Assembly: GCA_034401795.1 (NCBI GenBank)
Contig: CM067370.1
Location: 102,428,028-102,492,027, forward strand
Source of the DNA: Chaetoderma sp. LZ-2023a
Lineage: Eukaryota > Mollusca > Caudofoveata > Chaetodermatida > Chaetodermatidae
DNA: 64,000 bases
Reading direction: 5' to 3'
How positions within the stretch are numbered: position 1 is the first letter of the stretch; each line of letters begins with the position of its first letter. A program made the position numbers and the translations under genes. Below the pieces are notes generated by a model. The model ran no database searches, was not told the DNA's origin, and was given only the letters and a program-made list of their open reading frames with translations. This document shows positions 32,301 to 45,500 of this stretch, one piece after another.

Positions 32301-35300
32301 TTTATTAAAAATTTACCGGAAATTCTTAAATTGCTGCTTCTCCTTACCCATATGACCGATCTCAATCAAATTTGGCTGAAAGGATCCTATCGTCATAGGT
32401 TATAGAATTTCCATTCAGAATTTTGACTTGTAAATATTTTGTATGAAAAACTGAGATTTTATTAAAAATTTACCGGAAATTGTCAAATTGCTTCTTCTCC
32501 TTAGAATTTTGACCAATTTCAGCCAAATTGGGCTGAAAGAAACCTATGGTCATAAGCTCTAGAACTTCCATTCAGAATTTTGTTGCGTAAATATTTTGAG
32601 TGAAAATCCTAGATTTTATTAAAAATTTACCGGAAATTGTCAAATTGCTTTCTGTTTGTTATACCCGTTTAACCTATGGGCATAGGTTATAGAACTTGCA
32701 TTCAGAATTTCGATTTGTAAATATTTTGGGTGAAAAACGGAAATTGTCAAATTGCTTCTTACCATTTTGACCGATTTCAACCAAATTGGGCTGAAAGAAT
32801 CCTATCGTCATAGGCTCTAGAACTTCCATTCAGAATTTTGTTGCATAAATATTTTGAGTGAAAATCCTAGATTTGATTAAAAATTTACCGGAAATTGTCA
32901 AATTGCTTTCTGTTTGTTATACCCGTTTGACCTATGGTCATAGGTTATAGAATTTCCATTCAGAATTTTGACTTGTAAATATTTTGTATGAAAAACTGAG
33001 ATTTTATTAAAAAATTTACCGGAAATTGTCAAATTGCTTCTCCTTAGAATTTTGACCAATTTCAGCCAAATTGGGCTGAAATAATCCTATGGTCATAAGC
33101 TCTAGAACTTCCATTCAGAATTTTGTTGCGTAAATATTTTGAGTGAAAATCTTAGATTTTATTTTAAATTTACCGGAAATTGTCAAATTGCTTTCTGTTA
33201 TACCCGTTTGACCTATGGTCATAGGTTATAAAACTTGCATTCAGAATTTTGATTCGTAAATATTTTGGGTGAAAAACGGAAATTGTCAAATTGCTTCTTA
33301 CCATTTTGACCAATTTCAACCAAATTGGGCTGAAAGAATCCTATCGTCATAGGCTCTAGAACTTCCATTCAGAATTTTGTTGCATAACTATTTTGAGTGA
33401 AAATCCTAGATTTTATTAAAAAATTTACCGGAAATTGTCAAATTGCTTCTTCTCCTTACCCATTTGACCGATTTCAATCAAATTTGGCTGAAAGGATCCT
33501 ATCGTCATAGGTTACACAACATGCATTCAGAATTTTTATTCGTAAATATTTTGGGTGAAAAACTTAGATTTTATTACAAAATTACCGGAAATTGTCAACT
33601 TGCTTCTTCTCCTTACTATTTTAACAGATTTCAACCAAATTGGACTGAAAGGATTCTGTTGTAATAGGCTCTAAGTACTTATATTCAGAATTTTGATTCA
33701 TGAATTTTTTGCGTGAAAACCTTAGATTTTATGAAAAATTTACCAGAAATTGTCAAAACACTGCTTCTCCTTGGTTGCTTGACATATTTCAATCAAATTT
33801 TATTTGGCTGGGAGCTGTTGTTGACTAAGACAGCAACTGCTTCCAGTCAAATTCTTTTAAAACATTTAGCAGCTTACGGTACCAGTATGGTTTAATAAAA
33901 AATTAGTTACTTGGGATTTAGCATTAAAAGGTCAAAGCAAATTACCATTAATGTTTTGCCAGAATGAGTATTTCTACGTCTGTGTATATAGTAGATAAAA
34001 TATACATAAGCTTAGAGTCAAATAGGTATGATATGATGGTCCAAATTAATGTTACCTGTGTATACGCCAAGGCTTGGCTATATAAATTAGACACATTTTT
34101 AAAATAAAAATCCAGAGGTTGAAACCAAATAAAATACAGTAAACTACCCATCAATAAATGGCAACATGGTTATTAGCTCACCTGGCTAGACTGGCCAAGT
34201 GAGCTTATGCTGTGGCGCCCATCCGTCGTTCGTCCATCTGTCCATCCGTCAACTTTTGCTTTGAAATGTATCTCCTAAATCGCTTGGCAGATTTTAGTCA
34301 AATTTGGTTAGAATGATCCTATCAAGGGAGGCTCTAAGCTTCTATTCCAATTTTTGGTTTTTCAATTTTTGGGTAAAAAATCTTAGATTTTATAAAAATT
34401 TACCGTAAAGTATCAAAATGCATCTCCTCCTTACCTTCTTGATGGATTTCAGCCAAATTTAGTTTGAAGGATCTTATACAGGTAGGCTCTAGAAGATCTA
34501 TTAAAATTTTTGTTTGATCAATTTTTTGGGTGAAAATCTGAGATCTTGTACAAAAAATCCACCGGAAAGTGTCAAAACACATCTTAGTTTCTGGAGAGAT
34601 TTCAGCCAAATTTGGCTGAAACATTCTATGGACATAGGTTCTAGATACTGTATTCAGATTTTTGATTGGTCGATTTATTGGGTGAAAATCTTAGATTTTG
34701 TATAGAATTTACCGGAAAGTGTCAAAACGCATCTCCTCAGCTTCTTGACAGATTTCAACTAAATTTTCCTGGAAGGATCATATCAGTCTATGGATCTAGA
34801 TCTTCTATTCAGATTTTTAATTGTTCGGTTTTTTGGGTGAAAATCTTAGATTTTGTAAAAAATCTACCGGAAATTGTCAAAACGCATCTCCTTAGCTTCT
34901 TGAGAGATTTCAGCCAAATTTGGCTTGAAGCATTCTGTCGACGTAGGTTCTAGATCTTCTCTTCAAATTTTTGATTGGTCAATTTTTTGGGTTAAAATCT
35001 TAGATTATGTAAAAAAAATCTACTCGAAAGCGTCAAAATGCTTCTGATCCTTAGCTTCTTGATGGATTTCAACAAAATTCTCCTGGAAGGATCATATAGT
35101 GGTAGGCTCTAGAAAGTCTATTTAGATTTTTGGGATTGGTCAATTTTTGTGGTGAAAATCGTAGATTTTATGAAAGAAATTACCATGAAGTGTCAAACCA
35201 TATCTCCTTAGATTTCACCAAAATTTGGCTGGAAGGATCCTATGGAGGTAGGGGCTAGAACATCTATTAAGATTTTTGATTGATAAATATTTTTGCTGAA

Positions 35301-36141
35301 AATCGTGTTTTATTGAAAAAGATTACTGGAAAGTGTCAAAATATATCCTCATTAACTGCTTGGCAGATTTTAACCTAATTTGGCTGAAAGGACTCTGGGT
35401 GTGGGCTTCTGAACTTGTATACAGAATTTTTAATGTTCACTTTTTTTGGTTAAACTGTTAGATTTTATGAAAAATTTACTGGAATTTGTCAAACGCTACT
35501 CGTCATTGACCGCTTGGCCGATTTCAATCTAGTTTGGCTGTAAGGACCCTATGGGTCCTGTGATGATAGGCTTCAAGAAATACAATGAGAATTTTCTTGG
35601 TAGCCATCGTGGATCTTCCGAAACTTATCCATCATTTTGTTTGGGTGTTAATCTGAGATTTTATGAAAAATGTACCGGAAATTCTCAAATTGCAACTCCT
35701 CACCTGCTTGACATATTTCAACCAAATTTCACTAATGGTTCTATGGTGGTAGGTTCTAGTTACAAATTTACTGGAAATTGTCAGATTGCTTCTTCTCACT
35801 TTGAGCAATTTCAACCAAACTTGGCTAAAATGATCATCTGATCATAGACGGCAGAATTTCCATTCAGAATTTTGATTGGTAGATTTTTCCCGTGAAACTG
35901 GTTTTTTTCTCAATCTTGTAACGAATCATGTGTATTTTAATGCAAATGCTTCAAATACTAATGGTCCAGGTGAGCGTCACAGGCTCTTGGGCCTCTTGTT
36001 CTGATTTACAAGAACATGAGGCATAAATATATCACGGTTGCCTGCCTAATATACCCAAAATTTCCACAGAACTTATTTAGGCTACACAGGCGCTCCCGTA
36101 CTAGTTGGTAATTGACCTGTTTTTGTTTTATTGGCATATTA

Positions 36142-36211
<70 letters not shown>

Positions 36212-36212
36212 C

Positions 36213-36273
<61 letters not shown>

Positions 36274-36280
36274 GCTATTA

Positions 36281-36352
<72 letters not shown>

Positions 36353-36493
36353 GCTATTAGTATATATATATTTGTCTAAGGCACCAGTTCTTGGCTGGAT
36401 GATTTGTGTTGAGGCCATGCAAGAACTTGACCAGAAATTGCCTGCCAATTTGAAGGTATGTATCTGCTTAGTAGACTACTGCTGTTTCTGCTT

Positions 36494-36573
<80 letters not shown>

Positions 36574-39500
36574 GTCAGGTGTATCTATCACCACGGTTAA
36601 AAAGTCTGTCAGGGATATTATAATCACCCCCATCTCCCTGTCCATCTATCCATCACGCTATCGCCTCCCAAACCGTTGGGTGGAATTCAACCAAATTTAA
36701 TGTTTGGGTTAACCATATAATTGCACTTTGCAGGATGACATTTAAATTTGTCTGTGTGCCCGGTGCGTGAGGTGTGTTCAAATTTCAAATAGCCTAGAAA
36801 CTGTCCGTCAAAACCCTTAAAAATCGATTGCAGCACAACTCTGAAACAGTTGGACGGAATTAACCAAATTTAGCATGTGAACTACCCATTTGATTGTGGA
36901 GTGAAAGAGGACACGTAGATGTGTCCATCTCCAGGGGTTCAAAAGGTCAAAGAGGTGAAAGTGGGGATTTGCGATGACACATCATTGACCGAACAATCTA
37001 GTTTTATCATAGAAAATGTCTATGTGCAATCCAAGAGATTATTTTTGAAAATTTACTGCTGGAATGACTGGCTCAATTACCGAGCCAATCGATCCATTAG
37101 TAAAATTTTCAGAAGCGCTCTTGGGCTGGACATTTCTATAGATCATTGTGGAAGCTGTTTTTCGACAAGTACTTTAGAGGGCAAATTGAATTGTTAATCC
37201 TTTTTAAATAATAGAATCTGTGGTTCTTGAAAGATTCAATGTTAGGATTGATTTATATACTTTGAACCCTTAATTAATTCCCAGAATCAGAATTTCGATG
37301 TAACTATCCAGGTAAGCTGGTTGAATATTTTGAAACTAATTTAACAGGGTCCCAGTCAAATTAGTTTCAAATATTCAACATAATGTTTATTAGATTGTAA
37401 ATCCCTAAAAGACATACAATTCGTGAACTTGACGGACTGTTCCAGCTTCATGATGCTCTATTGCTGCTTACCCCTTTAAAGGGAAACACCAGACCTTCTA
37501 TACTACTGTGTATAAAATGAATCTACAGACCGGAACGTAGACCCTCTATACTACTGTGCATAAAATGGATCTATACTACTGTGTATAAAATGAATCTACA
37601 GACCGTAACGTAGACCCTCCATGCTACTGTGCATAAAATGAATCTACAGACCATAACGTAGACCCTCTATACTACTGTGTATAAAATGAATCTACAGACC
37701 GTAACGTAGACCCTCCATGCTACTGTGCATAAAATGAATCTACAGACCATAACGTAGACCCTCTATACTACTGTGCATAAAATGGATCTATACTACTGTG
37801 CATAAAATGAATCTACAGACCGTAACATAGACCCTCTATACTACTGTGCATAAAATGAATCTAGAGATTGTAACGTAGACCCTCTATACTACTGTGCATA
37901 AAATGAATCTACGGACCGTAACGTAGACCCTCTATACTACTGTGCATAAAATGAATCTATAGACCGTAACATTTTCAAAAATATAATTGTAAGCTCTGTG
38001 CTCAAATTAGAAATATATATCTTCGTTATTTAAATATGTGATACATTAGTTAAATTTCTATTCCCATGTGAGGCGTATGACTTTATTTTTTTATAAGTGG
38101 GTTCTCTTCAGCAGTTCTAGGAATATATAAACTATATTTGCGGAAATGTTGAAGAATATATAATAACAGTCCTTTGTCTGATTTCTCTGATGGTGCTGAT
38201 TTTGACATCTAGTTTTGATCTTGAGATAAATGAAAGATGAGGTAGTATAAGCATATCAATATAATTGTGACTTTTGAATCAACACTCACTGGGCAGATAA
38301 TGTTATTAAAGTTTCATCTATTAATATGAGTTTAAATAGCTTGTCCATACATCCACTCCATCTGTAGGTACAGTAATGGGTACTTATGTTTTCATACTAG
38401 CCTCAAACCTTCCTGAGATATTGTAATATTCATGTAATTGGCAAGCATGTTCATAGAAAATGGCCGTCTTAAGGTTCGGCAACTAATGTATGAAAATAAC
38501 AAATATATTCCATAAATTTGCGAGTGTGATAAACATCTTAATCTGTTCATATATAAATGATGTCGATAGCATTATCACCGATAGAGATGTCACCATCCAA
38601 ATGCATGGTTCTTGTCGGATGGGATTCAATCTATGACATCATAGGTTTAATTAACTCGCAGAAAATGATAGTACAATAGCGTTATTTAACACCATTTTAA
38701 TCGGATTTATATATGTTGCAGGAAAGTTTTACCAGTAGCTTATATAAGGGCTCTACGACAGAACTGCGTGTTTTATGCAAACGATGATGACCCTTCTTGT
38801 ATTCCCCTTTAACACTCATATCAGCCAAAAATGGTCTCTGCAGTGGTCTTGAGAAATGTCCATTTGCAGACCAAAATAAGACTATTTTTGAAAATTGACC
38901 ATAATTGAGCCAGTCATTCCAGTGGTAAATTTTCAAAAATAGTCTTCTCTTGGTCTACAAATGGACATTTTCTATGAGAAAATTGAAATTTTGTTTAATA
39001 AACTCGAGGGTTAAAGGGTTAATGCACTACTGCTTATGACTCAATTATTGTAACATCAGCCTACATGTGATGTAATGAATGGACCGTTTCAGTTTATCTA
39101 TCCATCATATGACAAGATAATCAATTACTTGGTGTGTAGGATGACACCAATCAATGATGTCATGAATGGCGTAGATAAGTTAGTCCATCACGAATTCCTA
39201 ATTGATGACGGACTAAGCGTTGTTGTATATACGCAACAGCGCCCAGTTAAATTAGAACTTGAAAAATATTCAACAACTTACATGTATAGTTTTCTGGAAA
39301 TTGATATCTAGAGAGGGCATGGATCGGTCGATCCCAACACGGGTGAAGCGTGGGTGTAGCTTAGCTAGAGATTGGCAGGGCAAAGCTAAAACTGGATTCC
39401 TCCATTGATTATGACATATTGACAGATTGGATTAATCCATTAGGAGGAAACTTACAATATTGAAAACAGTTTTCTAAATGATGTAGCTACCATATATACC

Positions 39501-42500
39501 TAGATTATTTTTAATTTTACACCATTTCTCTTCATCAGGGATTTGCTTGATACAAGCTCAAAGTCCTGTGGTATAATGGCTAAATGTTATTGCAGAATCT
39601 GACAAGTAAGGGCATATGCTAATTAATTGTTAATTTCTAGCCAATCACATGTACACATGTTTATATATTGTGCTTTGCTTTTTTCAGTTTATCTTTGAGG
39701 GCATGGAGGAGTCTGGGTCTGAAGGTCTGGATGAACTGGTGCTTTCCAAGAAAGACACATTCCTTAAGGCAAGTAAAGCATCTGTTGTATGTATATTATT
39801 CTCACACTCACTGCAGTGCACAGATACAGACACTTGCACGCACGCGCCCATGCACGCACGCGCGCATGCACGCACATTGCTTACAGTGTAAAGACCATTA
39901 CCAATCAAATTAGTTTCAAATTATTGCACATGTTACCTTAGAAGCTGTGGGATGGTACTCATTAACCATTCATTCGCCCCCAAAACAACATCTGCAGTGG
40001 TCTTAAGGAATGTACATTTGCAGGCTAAGAGTAGACTATTTTTTAGCTCACCTGGCCTGAAAGGCCACGTGAGCTTATACCGTCACGACCGTCCGTCGTG
40101 TGTCCGTCCGTCGTCCATCCGTCCATCAACTTTTCCTTTAAATGACTTCTCAACAACCACTAGGCCGATTTCAATTATATTTGGCAGGAAGCATCCTAGG
40201 GATCCAAGTTTGTTCAAGTGGAGCCAATTTGGCCGATGGCCATCTTGGATTTTGGCTGATTTTAGGAAACGTCTTTAAAAATCTCCGAAACCGCTTGGGG
40301 AATCGATTCAAAACTCATGAAACATCATCTAGGGAAAGAGGTAAGTCAAGTTTGTTCCAGAAGACGTGATTGACCAGATGGTTCGGTGGCCATCTTGGAT
40401 GACCTAGTTTTCCCGAAAACGACTTCTCCAGAACCACTCAAGGGATCGGGCTGAAATTTGGGAGATATGATTAGGGACTAAGGGCCATTAAAGTTTGTAC
40501 AAGGGAAGTTGATCCATCAAAAAACATGTCCGCCGTGGTCCAATCAAAATATAGCGTGTTTGGTGGCCATATTGGATTTTTTTATTTGATGGACTTTGAG
40601 GCTAACATTGGTTCTATATATGTTATTGGGTATTCTGAGCTCAAATTTGCCATTTTCGAAACTGTCAGATAAACGGTTTTGGTGGCCATCTTGGATTATT
40701 TTTCAGCCAAATGCACCCTTACTAAAGCAATGGGAAATTTAAAATGTCTTCTTCTGGAGAACTACTAGGCCGATTTCAATTATATGTGGCAGGAAGCATC
40801 CTTAGGGCATAGGGATCAAAGTTTGTACAAATGAAGCCGATTGGCTAATTTGGCCAGCGGCCATGTTCGATTTTGGCCGATTTTAGAAAATGTCCTTAAA
40901 AATCTCCAGAACTGCTTGGGGAATTGATTCAAAACTTATGAAACCTCATCTAGGGAAAGATGTAAGCCAAGTTTGTTCAAGACAACTTAATTGACCGAAT
41001 GGTTCGGCGGCCATCTTGGATGACCTAGTTTGCCCAAAAATGACTTCTTCAGAACCGCTGAAGGGATCGAATAAGGGCCATTAAAGTTTGTTCAAGGGAA
41101 GTTGCTCCGTCAAAAAAGATCGCTGCTGTGGGCCATTCAAAATGTAGCGTGTTTGGCGGCCAAATTTGATTTTTTTTATTCGATGGCTTTTGAGGCCAAA
41201 ATTGGTTCTATATATGTTTTCTGAGCTCAAATTTGCAATTTTCGAAACTGTCGGATAAACAGTTTGGCGGCCATCTTGGATAGTTTTCTCATCGAAAGCT
41301 CCCATGCTAAAGCAATGGGAAATTTAATTTCTCTTCTCAAGAACTACTAGGCCGATTTCAATTATTAGCTCACCACTGAAAGGCCAAGTGAGCTTATGCC
41401 ATGGCATCTGTCATCCGTCCGTCGTCTCTCCGTCCGTCTGTCTGTCCGTCAAATTGTGTCTTCTTAACCTTTTGACTGATTTCAACCAAATTTGGCTGGA
41501 ATGATTCTAAGCTGGTACCCTCGGGCCTTTTTTTCTGAATTTTGATTGATCAATTTTTTGGGTGAAAATCTTAGATTTTATGAAAAATCTACCGGAAATG
41601 GTCAAAATGCTACTACTCCTTAGCTATTTGACATATTTCAACCCAATTTGACTAGATGCATTCTATGGTAGTAGGCTCTAGAAAATCTTTTCAGAATTTT
41701 GGTTTATCAATTTTTTGGGTGAAATCTGAGATTTTATGAAAAATCTACCGAAAATGGTCAAAATGCTATTCCTCCTTAGCTATTCGACATATTTCAACCA
41801 AATTTGACTAGATGCATTCTATGGTGGTAGGCTCTAAAACTACTTTTCAGAATTTTGGTTTATCAATTTTTTGGTTGAAAATCTGAGACTTTATGAAAAA
41901 TCTACCGGAAATGGTCAAAATGCCACTCCTCCTTAGCTGCTTAACATATTTCAACCAGATTTGATTAGAGGCATTCTATGGTGGTATGCTCTAAAACGTC
42001 TTTTCAGAATTTTGATTGGTCAATTTTTTGGGTGAAAATCAGAGATTTTATGAAAAATCAACCTGAAATAGTCAAAATGCTACTCTTCCCTGGCTGCTTG
42101 ACATATTTCAACCAAATTTAACTAGATACAGTCTATGATGGTAGGCTCTAGATCTTCTATTCAGAATTTTGATTGATCAATTTTTTGTGTGAAAATCTGA
42201 GATTTTATGAAAAATTTACCGGAAATGGCCAAAACGCATATCATCCTTAACCGCTTCATGGATTTCCACCAAATTTGTTTGGAATAACTATAATGGTAAG
42301 CTCCAGAACTTCCATTCCGAATTTTGATTGGTCAATTTTTCCAGTCGCCACCGTGTTTAATGTAAAGAAACATGTGTCTTTAAATGCAAATGTTTCAAAT
42401 ACTATTATGGTCCAGGTGAGCGTCACAGGCCCTTGGGCCTCTTGTTTAATTTACCACGAATGACTGGCTCATAACAGTGCAAACTAGTCCAGTGTTAAAT

Positions 42501-45500
42501 GTTAAAAAATAGGGTTCCTTTGACATGCGAATGGGCATGTAATAAGCAAATATCTCAATATTCTTGGCCAAAGGTAGCTAGCTATAATGGTTAGAGGGGT
42601 AAAATTGGGATTATAACCCCAGATTGTGTTTATTTTGCTCTGCCTTTTGTTGATAAGAGGTTGTTTAGGTTTAGCCTCTTAACCCTAAAATTTGATCCAG
42701 AAAATTTCTATTTTCTCATAGAAAATTTATGTCCATTTACAGACCAAGACATTATTTTCAAAAATGTAACACTGGTATTGCTGGCTCGTTTATTGAGCCA
42801 TTCATTCCAGTGCTAAATTAAAAAAAATCTTGTTCTGTAAATGACTATTTCTCTTGACCACTTCATATGTCATTTTTGCCTGCCTTGAGTGTTAAAGGGT
42901 TAACCTCCTGCTTATTATTCTGTCAACCCTGAAATCAACACTAAAATAATCCTCCTTGTAGAGAGAGAGATTGAAATACATTAACTTGTTTGGATAATGG
43001 ATAAGGAGCATACTACATCCCAACATATCTAGGAAAAATATTGTAAATATTTTGTGATTTCAGAAGTACATGTACTCTGTTGAATATTGTGAAAATTACT
43101 TGTCTAATGCTTATGCCATGGCGACCATCCATCCGTCCATCCATCCGTCAACCTTTGCATAAAAACTCTACTTCTCATTAACTGCTTAATGGATTCAAGT
43201 TTAATTTGGCATGCATGATCTTATGGGGCTAGGGTTTAGAACATTTATACAGAATTTAGATTGGTCAATTCTTTTAGCACCCATCTTGAATTATCAAAAA
43301 AAATGGTGGTAAAATCGTTTAAAGCGCTACTCCTCGTTAACTGCTTGTGCAATTTTAAGAAGACTTAGCTGGGATGATAGTACACTGGTATGTTTCAGAA
43401 CTTGTATACAGAATTTTGATTGGTCAATTTTTTCGGCAACCAGCTTGGATTTACTGAAAATTTCTGGAAATCACTTAAAAGCTGACTCCTCGATAACCAC
43501 TGGGCCGATTTCAATCAAACATGTATGGAGGAACCTTAGCGTCGTATGCTTCGGAACCTGTATACAGAATTTTGATTGGTCATTTTTTTGGTGGCCATCT
43601 TGAATTTTCCAAAAAATGGCGGGAAATCGTTTAAAACGCTACTCCTCATTAACTTCTTGAGCAATTTCAACCAGATTTGGCTGGAAGGATACTAGGCTGG
43701 TAGGTTTCAGAACTTGTATATAGAATTTTAATTGGTCAATATTTCCGGTGGCAATGTTAGATTTTCTGAAAAACTGGAAATCAGTTGAAAGACTACTTCT
43801 CATTAACCGCTTGAACCAGTTCAAGCAAACTCGGCTGGAAGATCCTAAAGTTGTATGCTTCAGAGCTTGTATACAGAATTTTGATTGATCAATTTGTTCG
43901 GTGGCCATCTTGAATTTTCTGAAAAATGGCTGAAAATCGTCTAATCATTAACTGCTTGGCAAATTCAACAAGACTGGCTGGAATGAGCCTAGGGTGGTAG
44001 GCTTCAGAAGTTGCATACAGCATTTTGATTGGTCCATTTTTACCTGTGGCCATCTTAGATTTTCTGAACATATTTGGAAATCAGTTAATCATTAACTGCT
44101 TGGCCGATTTCGACCAAACTCAGCTGGAAAAACCCTAGGCCGATCTTAACCAAACTCATCTGGAAGAACCCTAGGCTGGTATGCTACAGAACTGGTATAC
44201 AGAATTTTGACGATTTGATTTTGGTGGTGGCGATCTTGGATTTTCCAAAAATGGGAATTTGTATAAAATGCTACTCATTAATCTCTTGGGCAATTTCAAC
44301 CAAATTTGCCTGGAAGCATCCTATTGTCGTAGCCTCTAGAAATACTATTCAGAATTTTGATAGGTCAGTGTTTTGGCAGCAATCTCTGATTTTCTGAGTT
44401 CCAGAACCATTCTCCTTCAATCAATAGCCTGATTTCAACAAAACTTTGGTGGAATGATCCTATGACAGTAGACTTCACCATATTAAACGAATCATTAACT
44501 GCTTGGGCAATTTCAACCAGACTGGCTGAAATGAGCCTAGGGTGGTAGGTTTCAGAAATTGCATACAGAATTTTGATTGGTCAATCTTTTGGTGGCCATC
44601 TCAGATTTTACGAAAATCATCCATCATGTCTATTTAAATTATAGTGGTTTAAATGCCAATGGTCTAAGTGAGAGCCACAGGCCCTTGGGCCGTTTGTTAA
44701 ATAAATGTTGTGTTTATTCTTTCTTAGGATGTTGATTATGTATGTATATCTGATAACTACTGGCTGGGAAAGAGTAAGCCTTGTATTACATATGGCCTGA
44801 GGTGAGTCAAAGCATCCTTATTACCTATTATACCCTGTAAGGGGAAAATGGTATTGCATACACATGTGTATGCGTATGTATGCATATGTGTGTAGAGCTG
44901 TATTTCAAAAACTACATATCTGATTTGAGGAAAATGTACGGCTCCATAGCCGCTTGACATATTTCAAACAAATTTGGCGATAGATTCTACAGTGATAGGT
45001 TTTAGAACTTTTATTCAGAATTTTGATTGATCAATGTTTTGGTTGAAAATCTGAGATTTTATGAAAAATCTGCTGCAAATGGCCAAAATACTACTCTTCC
45101 ATAGCCGCTTGATATATTTCAACAAATTTGGCTAGATGGATTCTACCATGATATGTTCTAAAACCTCTATTCAGAATTTTGATTGATCATTTTTTTTGGT
45201 GAAAATCAGATTTTATGACAAATTTACTGGAAATGGTCAAAATGCTACTCCTCCATAGCTGCTTGACATATTTCAATCAAATTTGGTCAAATGGATTCTA
45301 TGGTGGTAGGCTCCAGAACATCCATTCGGAATTTTGATTCATCAATTTTTTTAGTGAAAATCTTAGATTTTATGAAAAATATACTGGAAATTGTCAAATT
45401 GCTTCTTCTCCGTACCATTCTGAGCGATTTCAACCAAATTTGGCTGAAAGGAGCTGGTGGTGATGGGCTCTAGAAGCTCCATATTCAGAATTTTGATTTG

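Larger units (their letters stand above)
30056..33796 (+). repeat. Family A repeat (A2 core), split by a hAT insertion
   Basis: The head AGCTCATCTGGCCTGAAAGG...GTGAGCTTATGCC at 30056 runs into AACCAATAGC, where a hAT element is inserted at 30170-32192. The A2 core resumes at 32201 (CAAATTTTAACTAAAT). A run of A2 units follows (CATTCAGAATTTTG, AATTTACCGGAAATTGTCAA), including a tandem duplication of a roughly 270-bp block between 32640 and 33420. No family 3' end was found; the copy fades into a family F hairpin near 33797. Confidence 0.85.

Noticed and set aside
32200..35840. Minus- and plus-strand ORFs reading 'RFQPNLAEI' / 'FNQIWLKGS'
   Set aside because: Translations of the family A2 unit; frames break at every unit border.
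36112..36700. ORFs of 80-89 codons with poly-Tyr, poly-Leu, poly-Ser or Ile-Tyr runs
   Set aside because: They are translations of the TA and CTA microsatellites.
37490..37969. CRISPR-like array
   Set aside because: Units are directly adjacent without variable spacers, and the genome is eukaryotic; it is a minisatellite.
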